A stretch of DNA of 64,000 bases from Mesorhizobium opportunistum WSM2075 (GCF_000176035.2 NC_015675.1:620001-684000); one strand, 5' to 3'. Shown: positions 27,859 through 37,941, counted from the stretch's first letter. Numbers and translations: made by a program. The notes: generated from the sequence alone by a model not told the origin.

Positions 27859-28263
27859 ATGAAGATAGACGGCGGATGCCACTGTGGCGCCATCACCTAT
27901 GAAGCGGAGGTCGACCCGGAAAAGACCTCTATCTGCCATTGCACGGATTGCCAGCAGCTGACCGGCACCGCCTTTCGCGTGACGGTTCCGGCGCCGGAAA
28001 ACAACTACCGGATCACGCGGGGCACCCCGAAAATCTACATCAAGACCGTGGCGAGCGGCGCCAAGCGCGTCCAGGCCTTTTGCGCAGACTGCGGCTCGCA
28101 CCTTTACGCCACGTCGGTCGGCGATGGTCCGAAGGTCTATGGAATTCGGGCGGGGACCGCGCGGCAACGTCAGGATCTGGTTCCGACACTGCAGAAATGG
28201 CACCGCTCGGCGCTGCACTGGCTGCCTGAATTTCAGGGCATGACCACGGTGGAGGAGCAGTAG
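27859..28263 (+). CDS. GFA (Gfa-like, Mss4 fold) zinc-binding protein
   Basis: A 134-residue protein of the GFA family, named after glutathione-dependent formaldehyde-activating enzyme. Zinc ligands are visible as CHCG near residues 7-10, CHCTDC near 32-37 and CADCGSH near 80-86. Members have been linked to glutathione adducts, but the formaldehyde role is disputed and the function here is unknown. The ATG at 27859 has an AGGAGG ribosome site about 9 bases upstream. It is in the same direction as the CDF transporter, 64 bases downstream. Confidence 0.9.
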   Translation: MKIDGGCHCGAITYEAEVDPEKTSICHCTDCQQLTGTAFRVTVPAPENNYRITRGTPKIYIKTVASGAKRVQAFCADCGSHLYATSVGDGPKVYGIRAGTARQRQDLVPTLQKWHRSALHWLPEFQGMTTVEEQ

Positions 28264-28284
28264 CGCCGGGTCCGGCGCTGCGCC

Positions 28285-29556
28285 TCAATCGTCGCCTTCG
28301 ACGACCCTCAGCCTGAGCTGCCCGGTCTTCGAATCGGCGACGCGGGGGCCTGCATCGGCCTTCGCGGCCGGTGCGCGTGAGGCTCCGTCCGGGCCGGCAT
28401 CGCCGTCTGGCTGCGCGCCGAATTCCAGCGCCTCGATCTTCTGGCCGCGCTTGGTGACCTTCGATGTCGAGACCAGGATATCGTCGATGTCCTTGGCCGA
28501 CTGGCCGAAATGGACCTGCAATTTGCGCACCCGCTCGTCGACCCGCGCGACATCCTCCATCAGCCGGATCACCTCGCCCTGGATCAGATGCGCCTGTTCG
28601 CGCATGCGGGCGTCCTTGAGGATGGCCTGGATGACCTGGATCGACAGCATCAGCAGCGACGGCGAAACGATAACGACGCGCGCCCGATGCGCCTTGTGGA
28701 CAATCGCCTCGAAATTCTCGTGGATCTCGGCGAACACCGATTCCGACGGCACGAACATGAAGGCGGTGTCCTGCGTCTCGCCCTGGATCAGGTATTTTTC
28801 CGAGATGTCGCGGACATGGATCTCGATGTCGCGGCGGAAGGCCTGGGCGGCGACCTTCTGCAGGTCGGCGCCATCGGCGGCACGGATGGCGTTCCATGCC
28901 TCCAGCGGAAACTTGGCGTCGATCGCCAGCGACGGCGCGCCATTCGGCATTTTCACCAGGCAATCGGGCCGGCTGCCGTTCGACAGCGTTGCCTGGAACT
29001 CGTAAGCGCCATGCGGCAGGCCGTCGGCGACGATGGCCTCCATGCGCGACTGGCCGAAGGCGCCGCGCGTCTGCTTGTTGGAGAGGATCGCCTGCAACTG
29101 CACGACCTGGCCGGCGAGCGACTGGATGTTGCCCTGCGCGGTGTCGATGACCGCCAGCCGCTCCTGCAGCTTCGCCAGGCTCTCATGCGTGGATTTGGTC
29201 TGTTCGGTCATGGTCTGGCCGATGCGGCCGGTCATGGCGTCGAGGCGCTGGCCGATCGATTGCGTCAGCTCTGCCTGGCGCGCGCCGAACACTTCGGCGA
29301 TGGCGCCCATGCGGCCCTGCATCTCGGCCTGGGATTGCAGAATGCCGGCCATCCGCGCTTCGGCGTCGCGAGCATGGTCGGCGGCTTCGGCAGCCGCCAC
29401 GGCGCGCGCCTTGGCCGACCGCCACAGCGCGACGACAAGCGCCACGAACAGGCCAAGAAACAGCAATGCGCCGAAAGCCAGCGCGTGGCCAAGCGTGATC
29501 GTGGAGGCGCCAAGCCGTGCCACGGGCTCCGAAAGGATGGTGCTCAGGTCATTCAT
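28285..29556 (-). CDS. rmuC: DNA recombination protein RmuC
   Basis: A 423-residue protein anchored by one membrane helix (about residues 22-44, AFGALLFLGLFVALVVALW). A long coiled coil follows (about 50-165), then the PD-(D/E)XK-like nuclease domain of the RmuC family with RGAFGQSRMEAIVADGLP, DAKFPLEAW and TAFMFVPSESVFAEIHE. RmuC limits inverted-repeat-stimulated DNA rearrangement. The ATG at 29556 is chosen; a GTG at 29589 has no ribosome site. The Pro/Ala-rich C-terminus is a variable tail. It is divergent from def. Confidence 0.93.
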   Translation of the reverse strand: MNDLSTILSEPVARLGASTITLGHALAFGALLFLGLFVALVVALWRSAKARAVAAAEAADHARDAEARMAGILQSQAEMQGRMGAIAEVFGARQAELTQSIGQRLDAMTGRIGQTMTEQTKSTHESLAKLQERLAVIDTAQGNIQSLAGQVVQLQAILSNKQTRGAFGQSRMEAIVADGLPHGAYEFQATLSNGSRPDCLVKMPNGAPSLAIDAKFPLEAWNAIRAADGADLQKVAAQAFRRDIEIHVRDISEKYLIQGETQDTAFMFVPSESVFAEIHENFEAIVHKAHRARVVIVSPSLLMLSIQVIQAILKDARMREQAHLIQGEVIRLMEDVARVDERVRKLQVHFGQSAKDIDDILVSTSKVTKRGQKIEALEFGAQPDGDAGPDGASRAPAAKADAGPRVADSKTGQLRLRVVEGDD

Positions 29557-29659
29557 GTGGACAGCATAGCCGATTCGGCCCGACGACACAGATCAAAACG
29601 TGAACGAGGCTCAGACGCCCCGGTTGACGCTCTTCGCTGGACGTCTTACGTGGAACGCC

Positions 29660-30190
29660 ATGCCGATCAAGCCGCTCATCATCCTTCCCGACCCCATCCT
29701 GCGCCAGGTTTCCAAGCCGGTGGAACGCGTCGACGCGCCGTTGCGCGGATTAGCCGACGACATGCTGGCCACCATGTATGACGCGCCAGGCATCGGGCTG
29801 GCCGCGATCCAGATCGGCGAACCCCTGCGCATGCTGGTGATCGATCTCGCCAAGGAAGACGAGACGCCGGCGCCGCATGTCTTCATCAATCCGGAAATCC
29901 TGGAAAGCGCCGACGCCCGCTCGGTCTACGAGGAAGGCTGCCTATCCATCCCCGACTATTACGCCGAAGTCGAACGCCCCGCTTCGGTGCGCGTAAAATA
30001 CCTCGATCGCGACGGCAAGCTGCAGGAGATGGAGGCCGAGGGGCTGATGGCGACCTGCCTGCAGCACGAGATCGACCACCTCAACGGCGTGCTGTTCATC
30101 GACCACATCTCGAAGCTGAAGCGCGACATGGTGGTGAAGAAGTTCAAGAAGCTCGCCAAGGACAAGGCGCCGGGCAAACTGGTGGGATAG
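29660..30190 (+). CDS. def: Peptide deformylase
   Basis: A 176-residue metalloenzyme that removes the formyl group from the N-terminal Met of new proteins. All three signatures are present: [10 protein letters not shown] at residues 44-53, EGCLSIPD at 92-99 (metal Cys94) and HEIDH at 136-140. The length and the start [12 protein letters not shown] fix the ATG at 29660. It is followed after 3 bases by fmt, the classical def-fmt pairing, with GNAT and truA further downstream. Confidence 0.97.
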   Translation: MPIKPLIILPDPILRQVSKPVERVDAPLRGLADDMLATMYDAPGIGLAAIQIGEPLRMLVIDLAKEDETPAPHVFINPEILESADARSVYEEGCLSIPDYYAEVERPASVRVKYLDRDGKLQEMEAEGLMATCLQHEIDHLNGVLFIDHISKLKRDMVVKKFKKLAKDKAPGKLVG

Positions 30191-30193
30191 GGA

Positions 30194-31147
30194 ATGCCCC
30201 TTCGCGTCATCTTCATGGGCACGCCTGAGTTTTCGGTGCCGACGTTGCGCGCGCTTGCCGAAGCGGGACACCAGATTGCAGCCGTCTATACCCAGCCGCC
30301 GCGCGCCGCCGGACGGCGCGGGCTGGAACTGACGCCGTCGCCGGTGCAGCGCGAGGCTGAGCGGCTGGGCGTCGAGGTGCGCATGCCCGTATCGCTGAAA
30401 GGCGAAGCCGAGCAGGCCGCTTTGCATGCCCTGGGGGCGGATATCGCGGTGGTCGTCGCCTATGGGTTGCTATTGCCGAAGGCGGTCCTCGACGCGCCCC
30501 GGCTCGGCTGCATCAACGGCCATGCGTCACTGTTGCCGCGGTGGCGGGGCGCGGCTCCCATCCAGCGCGCCATCATGGCGGGCGACCTGGAAACCGGCAT
30601 GATGGTGATGCGCATGGAAGAGGGCCTGGACACCGGGCCGGTGGGACTGGTTGAAAAATGCGCCATCGAACCCGATATGACGGCCGGCGATCTGCATGAT
30701 CGGTTGATGAGCATCGGTGCTGCCCTGATGGTGGAAGCGCTGGCGCGGCTGGAAGAGAGCACCCTGAGATTTACCACACAGGCCGTGGATGGGGTGACTT
30801 ACGCCAGAAAAATCGATAAATCCGAGACGCATGTGGACTGGACGCGGCCGGCGGCCGAGGTCCACAACACCATTCGCGGCCTGTCGCCCTTTCCCGGCGC
30901 CTGGTCCGAGATTGACATTGGCGGCCGCCCGGAGCGGCTGAAACTGCTTCGCTCGACGCTGTCCGAAGGCCTGCCGCTTTCGGATGATTTGGGCGAGTCG
31001 GGAGGCATTCTCGATGACCGGCTGACGGTAGCCTGCGGAACAGGCGCGGTCAGGCTGGTCGAAGTTCAACGCGCGGGCGGAAGGCCTGCTGCCGCGCCGG
31101 AATTCCTGCGCGGGGCCAAGATCGAAAAAGGAATGAAGTTCTCATGA
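30194..31147 (+). CDS. fmt: Methionyl-tRNA formyltransferase
   Basis: A 317-residue enzyme that formylates initiator Met-tRNA with 10-formyltetrahydrofolate. The N-terminal domain has [14 protein letters not shown] near residues 8-21, the catalytic Asn108 and His110 in [16 protein letters not shown], and the catalytic Asp in EEGLDTGPV. The C-terminal tRNA-binding domain begins near residue 205. It is read with def upstream (3-base gap) and overlaps the GNAT gene (ATGA). Confidence 0.97.
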   Translation: MPLRVIFMGTPEFSVPTLRALAEAGHQIAAVYTQPPRAAGRRGLELTPSPVQREAERLGVEVRMPVSLKGEAEQAALHALGADIAVVVAYGLLLPKAVLDAPRLGCINGHASLLPRWRGAAPIQRAIMAGDLETGMMVMRMEEGLDTGPVGLVEKCAIEPDMTAGDLHDRLMSIGAALMVEALARLEESTLRFTTQAVDGVTYARKIDKSETHVDWTRPAAEVHNTIRGLSPFPGAWSEIDIGGRPERLKLLRSTLSEGLPLSDDLGESGGILDDRLTVACGTGAVRLVEVQRAGGRPAAAPEFLRGAKIEKGMKFS

Positions 31148-31650
31148 GCATGATGTCGATACGCGCGGCGACGCCGCGGGATCGCGAGGCCATTCGCGAC
31201 GTCGAGGAACACGCTTTCGGCCAGCAGGCGGAAGCCGGGCTGGTCGATGCGCTGGTGACCGGCGGCGATGCCGTCGTCGAACTGGTGGCGGAGGAAGATG
31301 GGCAAGTGGTCGGCCACATCCTGTTTTCCCGGCTGTTCGTCCAAAATGGCGGCAAGAGCTTCGCCGCCGTGGCGCTCGCGCCGCTGGCGGTGGAGCCCTC
31401 CTTCCATGGCAGCGGCATTGGCGGCGCGCTGATCCGCGAGGCGCATATCCGCCTCAAGGATACCGGCGAGACGCTGGCCGTGGTGCTGGGCGATCCGGCC
31501 TATTACGGCCGTTTCGGCTATAGCCATACGCGGGCCGAAAAGTTCGAGAGCGAATACCAGGGCGAAGCGCTGCAGGCGCTGGCCTGGGGCGACGCTCCGG
31601 AAACCGGCAGTCTGATCTATGCTTCCGCCTTCACCGCTCTCGCCGCCTAG
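31144..31650 (+). CDS. GNAT-family N-acetyltransferase
   Basis: A 168-residue acetyltransferase of the YhbS-like GNAT group. The acetyl-CoA loop is visible as [18 protein letters not shown] near residues 83-100, followed by [20 protein letters not shown] near 116-135. The substrate is unknown. It overlaps fmt by the ATGA junction and precedes truA by 23 bases, the usual rhizobial def-fmt-GNAT-truA arrangement. Confidence 0.9.
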   Translation: MSMMSIRAATPRDREAIRDVEEHAFGQQAEAGLVDALVTGGDAVVELVAEEDGQVVGHILFSRLFVQNGGKSFAAVALAPLAVEPSFHGSGIGGALIREAHIRLKDTGETLAVVLGDPAYYGRFGYSHTRAEKFESEYQGEALQALAWGDAPETGSLIYASAFTALAA

Positions 31651-31673
31651 GCGAAAGCGTATAGCTGCCCGGC

Positions 31674-32423
31674 ATGCCGCGTTTTCGCCTCGACATCGAA
31701 TATGACGGCAGCCTTTTCGCCGGCTGGCAGCACCAGGCCGATCAGCCTTCGGTGCAGCAGGCGATCGAAGAGGCGATCGAAAAATTCTGCGGCGAGGCGG
31801 TGCGACTGCGCGCCGCCGGCCGCACCGATGCGGGCGTGCACGCCACGGCTCAGGTCGCACATGTCGACCTCGTCAAGGCATGGCCTGGCGACAAGGTGCG
31901 CGATGCCGTCAACGCCCATCTGCAGGCGGCGGGCGCACGCGTTGTCATCCTCAAGGCAGGCGTCGTCCCCGACGATTTCGACGCCCGATTCTCGGCCACC
32001 GGCCGCCACTATCTCTACCGCATCCTCAACCGACGCGCGCCCTCGGCGCTGGAGAAGGGCAAGGTGTGGTGGGTGCCGAAGCGGCTCGACGCCGGCGCCA
32101 TGCACGAAGCGGCCAAGATCCTGCTCGGGCGGCACGACTTCACCACCTTCCGCTCGACGCAGTGCCAGGCCAACAGCCCGGTCCGGACGCTGGAGCAGCT
32201 CGACGTGAGCAGACAGGGCGACATGATCGAGGTGCGGGCTTCGGCACGCTCCTTCCTGCACAACCAGGTGCGATCCATGGTCGGTTCGCTCAAGCGCGTC
32301 GGCGACGGCAGCTGGAGCGCCAACGATTTCAAGGCGGCGCTCGAAGCGCGCGACCGCGCCGCCTGCGGCCAGGTGGCGCCGCCCGACGGGCTTTTTCTCA
32401 TTGGCGTCGACTATTCCGAATAG
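31674..32423 (+). CDS. truA: tRNA pseudouridine(38-40) synthase TruA
   Basis: A 249-residue enzyme that makes pseudouridine at positions 38-40 of tRNA anticodon arms. The catalytic Asp52 is in [26 protein letters not shown] near 105-118 and [14 protein letters not shown] near 194-207 are conserved core elements. The ATG at 31674 gives [12 protein letters not shown], typical of the family. It ends just before a duplicated palindrome that separates it from the convergent membrane-protein gene. Confidence 0.96.
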   Translation: MPRFRLDIEYDGSLFAGWQHQADQPSVQQAIEEAIEKFCGEAVRLRAAGRTDAGVHATAQVAHVDLVKAWPGDKVRDAVNAHLQAAGARVVILKAGVVPDDFDARFSATGRHYLYRILNRRAPSALEKGKVWWVPKRLDAGAMHEAAKILLGRHDFTTFRSTQCQANSPVRTLEQLDVSRQGDMIEVRASARSFLHNQVRSMVGSLKRVGDGSWSANDFKAALEARDRAACGQVAPPDGLFLIGVDYSE

Positions 32424-32433
32424 AGGCAGGAGG

Positions 32434-32476
32434 CTCTATCCGGGATAGAGACGGGGCTCTATCCGGGATAGAGCCC
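32434..32476. terminator. Duplicated palindrome between convergent genes
   Basis: Two copies of the 17-bp palindrome CTCTATCC-G-GGATAGAG lie at 32434-32450 and 32457-32473; the second extends to a perfect 23-bp palindrome (32454-32476). They sit between truA and the convergent membrane-protein gene, and the stop codon of the latter (32459-32461) lies within the second copy. The position suggests bidirectional termination, although no T-run is present. Confidence 0.55.
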
Positions 32477-33091
32477 GGAAAGGCTCTGAGCCCCGACATC
32501 GTCCGGCACGGCGATGCCGAGCAACATCTGCAGCCCGAACAGCACCAGCAGCGACGCGATGAACATGCCGACGAAGACGGCGGTGCCGACCGCCGCTCCC
32601 TTGCCGATCGTGGCGTTCGTCATGCGCCAGGTCAGCACCATCGACAGGGCGAACAACAGCAGCGATACGAGGCTCGAGACCTGGCTTGCCGACGACAGGA
32701 AGAGCCTGATCAGCGCCGACGGCAGCATCAGCCAGGCGGTGATCGCCGAGGCCCAGTTGCTGGCAACGACATAGTGGACGAAACGGCCACCGATACCAGC
32801 GCGCGGCGCCACCAGGGCGAGCGCGACCAGCGGCAGCACCCAGGAGCCGATATCGACGGTCGCCAACCGCAGCAGCATGCTGAAGCGACCCGCGAAGGCG
32901 TCGGGATCGCCGATCTCGTTGGCGATACCGACCCAGCCGACGATCAGCGCCGGCGCCGCAACGATGATGGCGAAGAAGGAATTCCAGAACCCGTCGGCCG
33001 ACAGGTCGAGCAGGCGCAGGCCGTCGACCTTGCCGAGCATCAGCCGCCAGGCGCCAGTCAGCGAAGCTTGGGTTTCGTCCGCCGAAAGCAT
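32459..33091 (-). CDS. Hypothetical multi-pass inner-membrane protein
   Basis: A 210-residue protein with five to six hydrophobic segments (about residues 35-60, 80-96, 107-125, 130-155 and 165-195) and short hydrophilic ends. No recognisable domain or catalytic motif was seen. The ATG at 33091 lies 5 bases downstream of the dapE stop on the same strand, so it is almost certainly co-transcribed with dapE. Its final codons (LSGLYPG) are encoded within the duplicated palindrome at 32454-32476, suggesting that the C-terminus was set by that repeat. Confidence 0.75.
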   Translation of the reverse strand: MLSADETQASLTGAWRLMLGKVDGLRLLDLSADGFWNSFFAIIVAAPALIVGWVGIANEIGDPDAFAGRFSMLLRLATVDIGSWVLPLVALALVAPRAGIGGRFVHYVVASNWASAITAWLMLPSALIRLFLSSASQVSSLVSLLLFALSMVLTWRMTNATIGKGAAVGTAVFVGMFIASLLVLFGLQMLLGIAVPDDVGAQSLSGLYPG

Positions 33092-33096
33092 GCCGC

Positions 33097-34290
33097 TCAG
33101 CCCTGCCCGAACCAGTCTTCGATGAAGCGCTGGTAGATCCGCGTCAGTGTTTCGAGATCGGCAATGGCGACGCGCTCATCGACCATGTGCATGGTCTTGC
33201 CGACCAAGCCGAACTCGACCACCGGACAATAGTCCTTGATGAAGCGCGCGTCCGACGTGCCGCCCGAGGTCGACAGCGTCGGCTCCTTGCCAACCGCCGA
33301 CTTGATCGAGCCGGCAAGCGTTTCGACCAGCCGGTCGTCACGGGTCAGGAAGACGTGGCTCGGACGGTCGCGCCAGACGAGATCGTAGTCGACCGGCGTC
33401 TTCTTGCCCGGCCGATATTTCTTGCGGCCGGCCGCCTGGTCGAGGCGGTTGTGGATTTCGGCCTGAAGGGTTTCGGCCGTCCAGGTGTCGTTAAAGCGGA
33501 TGTTGAAGACAGCGACCGCCTTCGCCGGGATGACGTTGGTGGCCGGGTTGCCGACATCGATTGAGGTGACTTCCAGATTGGTCGGCTGGAAATCCCTGGT
33601 TCCCTTGTCGAAGACGGGATGCAGCAAGGCGTCGACCAGGCTCATCAGCCCGCGCACCGGATTGTCGGCAAGCTGCGGATAGGCGGCATGGCCCTGGCGG
33701 CCATTGACGGTAACGGCGCCCGACATCGAGCCGCGCCGGCCGATCTTGATCATGTCGCCGAGCGCATCCGGGTTGGTCGGCTCGCCGACGATCGAGGCAT
33801 CCCACTTCTCGCCCCGGGACGCCGCCCATTCGAGCAGCTTGACCGTGCCGTTGATGGCGGGTCCTTCCTCGTCACCGGTGATCAGCAGCGAGACCGAGCC
33901 TTTCGGGCCGCCATTTGCCTCGACATGGCGCGCCACGGCGGCGATGAAACAGGCAATGCCGCCCTTCATGTCGACGGCGCCACGTCCATACATCTCGCCA
34001 TTGGCGATTTCGGCGGCGAAAGGCGGATGCGTCCAGGCGGCTTCGTCGCCGACCGGCACGACATCGGTATGACCCGCAAACATCAGATGCGGGCCATTGC
34101 CGGAACGCCTTGCATAGAGGTTCTCGATGTCGGGCGTGCCATCCTCGGAAAACACCGGCCGCTCGACCAGGAAGCCGAGCGGTTTCAGCATCGTTTCCAG
34201 CGCGCCGAGCGCGCCGCCTTCGGCTGGTGTCACCGAAGCGCAACGGATAAGGGTGGCGAGGTTTGCGGCGGGGTCGGTCGGCAGCGTCAT
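33097..34290 (-). CDS. dapE: Succinyl-diaminopimelate desuccinylase
   Basis: A 397-residue di-zinc hydrolase of the succinylase branch of lysine and meso-diaminopimelate synthesis. Metal and catalytic residues are visible: His74 and Asp76 in FAGHTDVVP, Asp107 in [10 protein letters not shown] and Glu141-Glu142 in TGDEEGP. The dimerisation domain starts near residue 180 (GRRGSMSG). The ATG at 34290 matches the family start but lacks a strong ribosome site. dapD, which makes the succinylated precursor, lies 3 kb away on the same strand. Confidence 0.95.
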   Translation of the reverse strand: MTLPTDPAANLATLIRCASVTPAEGGALGALETMLKPLGFLVERPVFSEDGTPDIENLYARRSGNGPHLMFAGHTDVVPVGDEAAWTHPPFAAEIANGEMYGRGAVDMKGGIACFIAAVARHVEANGGPKGSVSLLITGDEEGPAINGTVKLLEWAASRGEKWDASIVGEPTNPDALGDMIKIGRRGSMSGAVTVNGRQGHAAYPQLADNPVRGLMSLVDALLHPVFDKGTRDFQPTNLEVTSIDVGNPATNVIPAKAVAVFNIRFNDTWTAETLQAEIHNRLDQAAGRKKYRPGKKTPVDYDLVWRDRPSHVFLTRDDRLVETLAGSIKSAVGKEPTLSTSGGTSDARFIKDYCPVVEFGLVGKTMHMVDERVAIADLETLTRIYQRFIEDWFGQG

Positions 34291-34417
34291 GGCAAAACCG
34301 ATAGTCGAAAGCTGAGGGCCTGTCACGGCCAGACATAGGGGCCAGCCCAATGGCCTGACAAAGCGCCGACATTATGGTTTTCATGTCGTATAGTCGCGGC
34401 CGCGGCGGAACGACAGA

Positions 34418-35467
34418 ATGACAAACGGCGGGAAGAAGATCGTCATTGCCGGTGCCGGCAGCATCGGCTGCTACGCTGGCGGCTGCCTGGCTCTTGCCGG
34501 ACGCCAGGTGATCCTGCTGGCCCGGCCGCGCATAGAGACGGCACTGCGCCAGAGCGGATTGCGCGTCAGCGACCTCGAAGGCCGTGATCGCCTGGTCAAG
34601 CCGGATGCGCTCGAGGTCACCGCGGATCCGGCCACCGCCTTGCGGCAAGCCGACGTGATCCTGGTGACGGTCAAGAGCGGCGCGACGCAGGAGATGGCCG
34701 CCCTCATCCAGGCCCACGCCCGCCCCGATGCCGTCGCGGTCAGCCTGCAGAACGGCGTCGACAACGCCGACAGGCTGCGCGCCGGACTTGACGGACGAAC
34801 GGTGCTGGCCGGCATGGTGCCGTTCAATGTCGTGCAGCCGCCGGACGGCGAATTGCCGCTGCGCGTCCACCGCGCCAGCGACGGCAAGGTGATGATCCAG
34901 GACGGTCTTGCCGGCCTCCTCGATGTCGCCAGTTTTCTGAATGTCGAAGGGCTGGCGGTCGAAACCCACGGCGACATGAAGGCGGTGCTGTGGGGCAAGC
35001 TGTTGATGAATTTGAACAACGCGCTGGTGGCGCTTTCGGACCTGCCGCTGGCGCGCGAACTCGCCGATCGCCGCTGGCGGCTGATCCTGGCCGGCCAGAT
35101 CGACGAAGCGCTGCGGGCGATGAAAGCCTCCGGCATCGAGCCGGCCCGTATCGCCGGCTTGCGGCCGGCGCTGCTGCCGAAGGTGCTCAGGCTGCCGGAC
35201 TGGCTGTTCAAGCTTTTGGCGCGACGCATGCTGGCGATCGACCCCGAGGCCCGCTCGTCGATGTGGGACGATCTGCGGCGCGGCCGGCCGACGGAGATCG
35301 GCGAGCTGCAAGGTGCGGTGCTCGGCCTCGCAGAAAAAACAGGCACACCGGCGCCGCTCTTGAAAAGCGTTACCGCTTTGGTGCGCGCGGCCGAAGCGGC
35401 GCGGCTTGGATCGCCGGGCCTGACGCCGGAACAGGTTCTGGCGCCGGGTGGCCCTCGATCAGCGTGA
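34418..35467 (+). CDS. panE: 2-dehydropantoate 2-reductase family protein
   Basis: A 349-residue NADPH-dependent reductase of the ketopantoate reductase family. The N-terminal Rossmann motif GAGSIGCYAGG is at residues 12-22, and the C-terminal helical domain holds the catalytic Lys/Asn region WGKLLMNLNNAL near 189-200. The canonical role is making pantoate for coenzyme A, but paralogues acting on other 2-oxo acids are common, so the symbol is provisional. Its last 98 bases overlap the 3' end of the convergent gene on the minus strand. Confidence 0.85.
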   Translation: MTNGGKKIVIAGAGSIGCYAGGCLALAGRQVILLARPRIETALRQSGLRVSDLEGRDRLVKPDALEVTADPATALRQADVILVTVKSGATQEMAALIQAHARPDAVAVSLQNGVDNADRLRAGLDGRTVLAGMVPFNVVQPPDGELPLRVHRASDGKVMIQDGLAGLLDVASFLNVEGLAVETHGDMKAVLWGKLLMNLNNALVALSDLPLARELADRRWRLILAGQIDEALRAMKASGIEPARIAGLRPALLPKVLRLPDWLFKLLARRMLAIDPEARSSMWDDLRRGRPTEIGELQGAVLGLAEKTGTPAPLLKSVTALVRAAEAARLGSPGLTPEQVLAPGGPRSA

Positions 35468-36143
35468 TCTTCTGCCAGATCTTGCGTGACAGGTTGGAGC
35501 TCAGATTCTCGATGTCGTTGACGCCGTCGATGACCACGGCGTCATTGACCGACTGGGCGAACAGCGCGGCGATCTTGCCGGTGATCGACAGCATTTCCGA
35601 GCAATAGTCGAGATAACGTGCCAGATCCGCGGCATTGATGATGCGGGCTGGCGAGTGCAGGGTGGGCTTGAAATTGGCCGACAGCGCAGCCGGATCCTTG
35701 GTCAACTGATGCATGTCGATGACGTGGATCAGCGAACGCAGACCGTGCAACTGGCGGAACACCTGCTTGCGCTTGATGCGTTCCTCGGTGCGGATCAGGG
35801 CCAGGAAGCCAAGCACGGCGAGGATCATCATGTTGATCGTGGCTTCGATGCCTTGCACCGACTGCACTGCGTCGTCGGCCTGGGAAATGTGAATAAGGGG
35901 CAGGATGGTGCCGACGAACAGGAAGACCAGCGCGCCGGCGCCGACCGCGGCAACGATGATGCCGCGCAGCCACCAGATCGGCGCCTCGAGCGCCTTGGCG
36001 GCCTTTGCCAGGTCGCGCGACAACGACACCAGTTCGGCGGCGACGCCGCGCAGTCCCGCATCGGGGAAACGGTCGGCGATGCGGCCCTCCAGCCGCTCGG
36101 CGGTCTCGACGATCAGTTTCGGATCAAGCGTACGGTAGCGCAT
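35370..36143 (-). CDS. Hypothetical membrane protein with two transmembrane segments
   Basis: A 257-residue protein with an N-terminal helical region (residues 1-48), two membrane segments (about 52-75, LRGIIVAAVGAGALVFLFVG, and about 101-118) and a C-terminal cytoplasmic helical domain. The tail is rich in Pro and Ala. The ATG at 36143 is used. It lies directly downstream of two DUF805 genes on the same strand, 13 bases after the second. Its 3' end overlaps that of panE by 98 bases in antisense. The function is unknown. Confidence 0.75.
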   Translation of the reverse strand: MRYRTLDPKLIVETAERLEGRIADRFPDAGLRGVAAELVSLSRDLAKAAKALEAPIWWLRGIIVAAVGAGALVFLFVGTILPLIHISQADDAVQSVQGIEATINMMILAVLGFLALIRTEERIKRKQVFRQLHGLRSLIHVIDMHQLTKDPAALSANFKPTLHSPARIINAADLARYLDYCSEMLSITGKIAALFAQSVNDAVVIDGVNDIENLSSNLSRKIWQKITLIEGHPAPEPVPASGPAIQAAPLRPRAPKR

Positions 36144-36156
36144 GCCCGATCGATCC

Positions 36157-36561
36157 TCAGGGTTGTTCCGGCTCGTTGGTGCGCCGGCCATAGCGGTTGG
36201 GTCCAGGCTGCCCTGGAAACAGGCACAACACAAGGAAGGCGACGATCGAGACGACCGGCACGAACAGGATCAGCGCGGCAATGCCCGGTTTGTCGAGGTC
36301 GTGCAGCCGCTTCACCGCCAGCACGATGTTCGACCACAGCGAGGCGATGAAGGCGACGAAGAAGATGAACGACCACATGTTGCTCTCGGCCGAACCCTCC
36401 GGCACCAGCGTGAAACGGTACAGCGGAAACGCCTGGATGATGGCGACGAGCAGCCCGCCAAGAAAATAGGCCGCGCGGCTGACGCGGCCCGATGTCTTGA
36501 AGAAAAGCCAGGTAAGATTTGAACTTTCAGGCAAGCGGGTCCGGTCCGTATTGATTGGCAC
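36157..36561 (-). CDS. DUF805 family membrane protein
   Basis: A 134-residue protein with four hydrophobic segments and the DUF805 features SGRVSRAAYFLGGLLVA near residues 24-40, AVKRLHDLDKPG near 82-93 and a C-terminal GPNRYG. The family is widespread and of unknown function. The start is a GTG at 36561, inside the end of the preceding DUF805 gene (35-base overlap), with GAAGG upstream. It forms a tandem pair with that gene. Confidence 0.85.
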   Translation of the reverse strand: MPINTDRTRLPESSNLTWLFFKTSGRVSRAAYFLGGLLVAIIQAFPLYRFTLVPEGSAESNMWSFIFFVAFIASLWSNIVLAVKRLHDLDKPGIAALILFVPVVSIVAFLVLCLFPGQPGPNRYGRRTNEPEQP

Positions 36562-36880
36562 CCTTGGTGCCTTCGAGAATGCCGCACTCCACCAGAAACC
36601 AGATCGCGCCGATGAACGGCACCAGGATGATCAGGCTCCACCAACCGGACTTGCCACGATCATGCCAGCGTTTGGCGTAGAAGGCGAAGACCGAATAGAG
36701 CATGGCAAGCGAGTAGAGCAAATAGATAAAGCCGTAAGGCATCTGGTTGAATGTCGTGCCCAGTATGTTGTCGAGGATCATCGCGATTACCGCGCCGACG
36801 AAAATGATGCCGACGCCGGCCCAGAACTTCGCGCGGTTGATGCGACCCTCATAGCTGGTCAGCAGATATTTCCAGTCCAT
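36527..36880 (-). CDS. DUF805 family membrane protein
   Basis: A 117-residue protein with about four membrane segments. It has the family pattern SYEGRINRAKFWAGVGI near residues 9-25, AKRWHDRGKSGWWSL near 68-82 and the C-terminal GANQYGPDPL. The ATG at 36880 has a strong GGAGGGG ribosome site. It starts 72 bases after dapD on the same strand and overlaps the next DUF805 gene, so dapD and the membrane genes may share a transcript. Confidence 0.9.
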   Translation of the reverse strand: MDWKYLLTSYEGRINRAKFWAGVGIIFVGAVIAMILDNILGTTFNQMPYGFIYLLYSLAMLYSVFAFYAKRWHDRGKSGWWSLIILVPFIGAIWFLVECGILEGTKGANQYGPDPLA

Positions 36881-36952
36881 GTCACCCCTCCATGTCGAAC
36901 CAGCGCGACCGATTGCCGCGCCGGCGGAAGGTGCGCCCACCCGGCGGAAAGA

Positions 36953-37807
36953 TCAATCGCGTAGCAACTCGTTGATCGAGGTCTTGGACCGGGTCTTGGC
37001 GTCGACACGCTTGACGATGACGGCGCAGTAGAGGCTGGGGCCGGGCTCGTTGTTCGGCAACGGCTTGCCGGGCATCGAGCCGGCTACGACGACGGAATTT
37101 GGCGGCACCTCGCCGTAGAAGACCTCGCCGGTGGCGCGGTCGACGATCTTGGTCGACTGGCCGATGAAGACGCCCATGCCGAGCACCGAGCCTTCGCGCA
37201 CGATGCAGCCCTCGACCACTTCCGAGCGCGCGCCGATAAAGCAATTGTCCTCGATGATGGTGGGACCGGCCTGCATCGGCTCCAGCACGCCGCCGATGCC
37301 GACGCCGCCGGAAAGATGCACATTCTTGCCGATCTGGGCGCAAGAGCCGACCCCGACCCAGGTATCGACCATGGTGCCGGTATCGATATAGGCGCCGACA
37401 TTGACGAAGGACGGCATCAGCACCGCGCCCGGGGCGACATAGGCGGAGCGGCGCACGATCGATCCCGGCACGGCGCGGAAGCCCGCCTTCTCGAAGTCGA
37501 CGGCGCTCCAGCCGTCGAACTTGGACGCCACCTTGTCCCACCACACAGCCTGGCCGGGGCCGCCCTTGATGATCTCCATCGGGTTGAGCCGGAAGGAGAG
37601 CAGCACCGCCTTCTTCAGCCACTGGTTGACGTGCCACTTGCCGTCGTCCTGCCGCTCGGCGACGCGCACCGTGCCGCGGTCGAGCAGGTCGAGCGCCGAC
37701 TGGATGGCATCGCGCGTCTCGCCACGGGTCGCGGTCGAAATCGTGTCGCGCTCCTCGAAGGCCTTCTCGATGGTCTTTTCGAGGCTTGCCAGATCGGGCT
37801 TCGACAT
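36953..37807 (-). CDS. dapD: 2,3,4,5-tetrahydropyridine-2,6-dicarboxylate N-succinyltransferase
   Basis: A 284-residue trimeric acyltransferase of lysine/DAP synthesis, using succinyl-CoA. The left-handed beta-helix built from hexapeptide repeats runs from about residue 105 to 240 ([40 protein letters not shown]). The N-terminal helical domain and the C-terminal [10 protein letters not shown] complete the family length. GGAG precedes the ATG at 37807. The upstream region has four GTTAAGG/CCTTAAC elements. Confidence 0.96.
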   Translation of the reverse strand: MSKPDLASLEKTIEKAFEERDTISTATRGETRDAIQSALDLLDRGTVRVAERQDDGKWHVNQWLKKAVLLSFRLNPMEIIKGGPGQAVWWDKVASKFDGWSAVDFEKAGFRAVPGSIVRRSAYVAPGAVLMPSFVNVGAYIDTGTMVDTWVGVGSCAQIGKNVHLSGGVGIGGVLEPMQAGPTIIEDNCFIGARSEVVEGCIVREGSVLGMGVFIGQSTKIVDRATGEVFYGEVPPNSVVVAGSMPGKPLPNNEPGPSLYCAVIVKRVDAKTRSKTSINELLRD

Positions 37808-37829
37808 GATTTCGCTCCATTACCAAGCT

Positions 37830-37931
37830 GTTAAGGGCCTGAGCCTTAACCTGTTTAAAAGTCGCGCGGACCCTATGTTAAGGCTGTATGAGGGTCAATC
37901 GCGTGTGCGTCACGGGACGGCGCAGTTAAGG
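37830..37931. promoter_or_regulatory. Repeated GTTAAGG motifs between dapD and the LOG gene
   Basis: GTTAAGG occurs at 37830-37836, 37877-37883 and 37925-37931, and its complement CCTTAAC at 37844-37850, the first and last-named forming a 7-7-7 inverted repeat. Four occurrences in 100 bases of a divergent promoter region are more than expected by chance, suggesting binding sites for an unidentified regulator. Confidence 0.35.
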
Positions 37932-37941
37932 GAATTGGACG

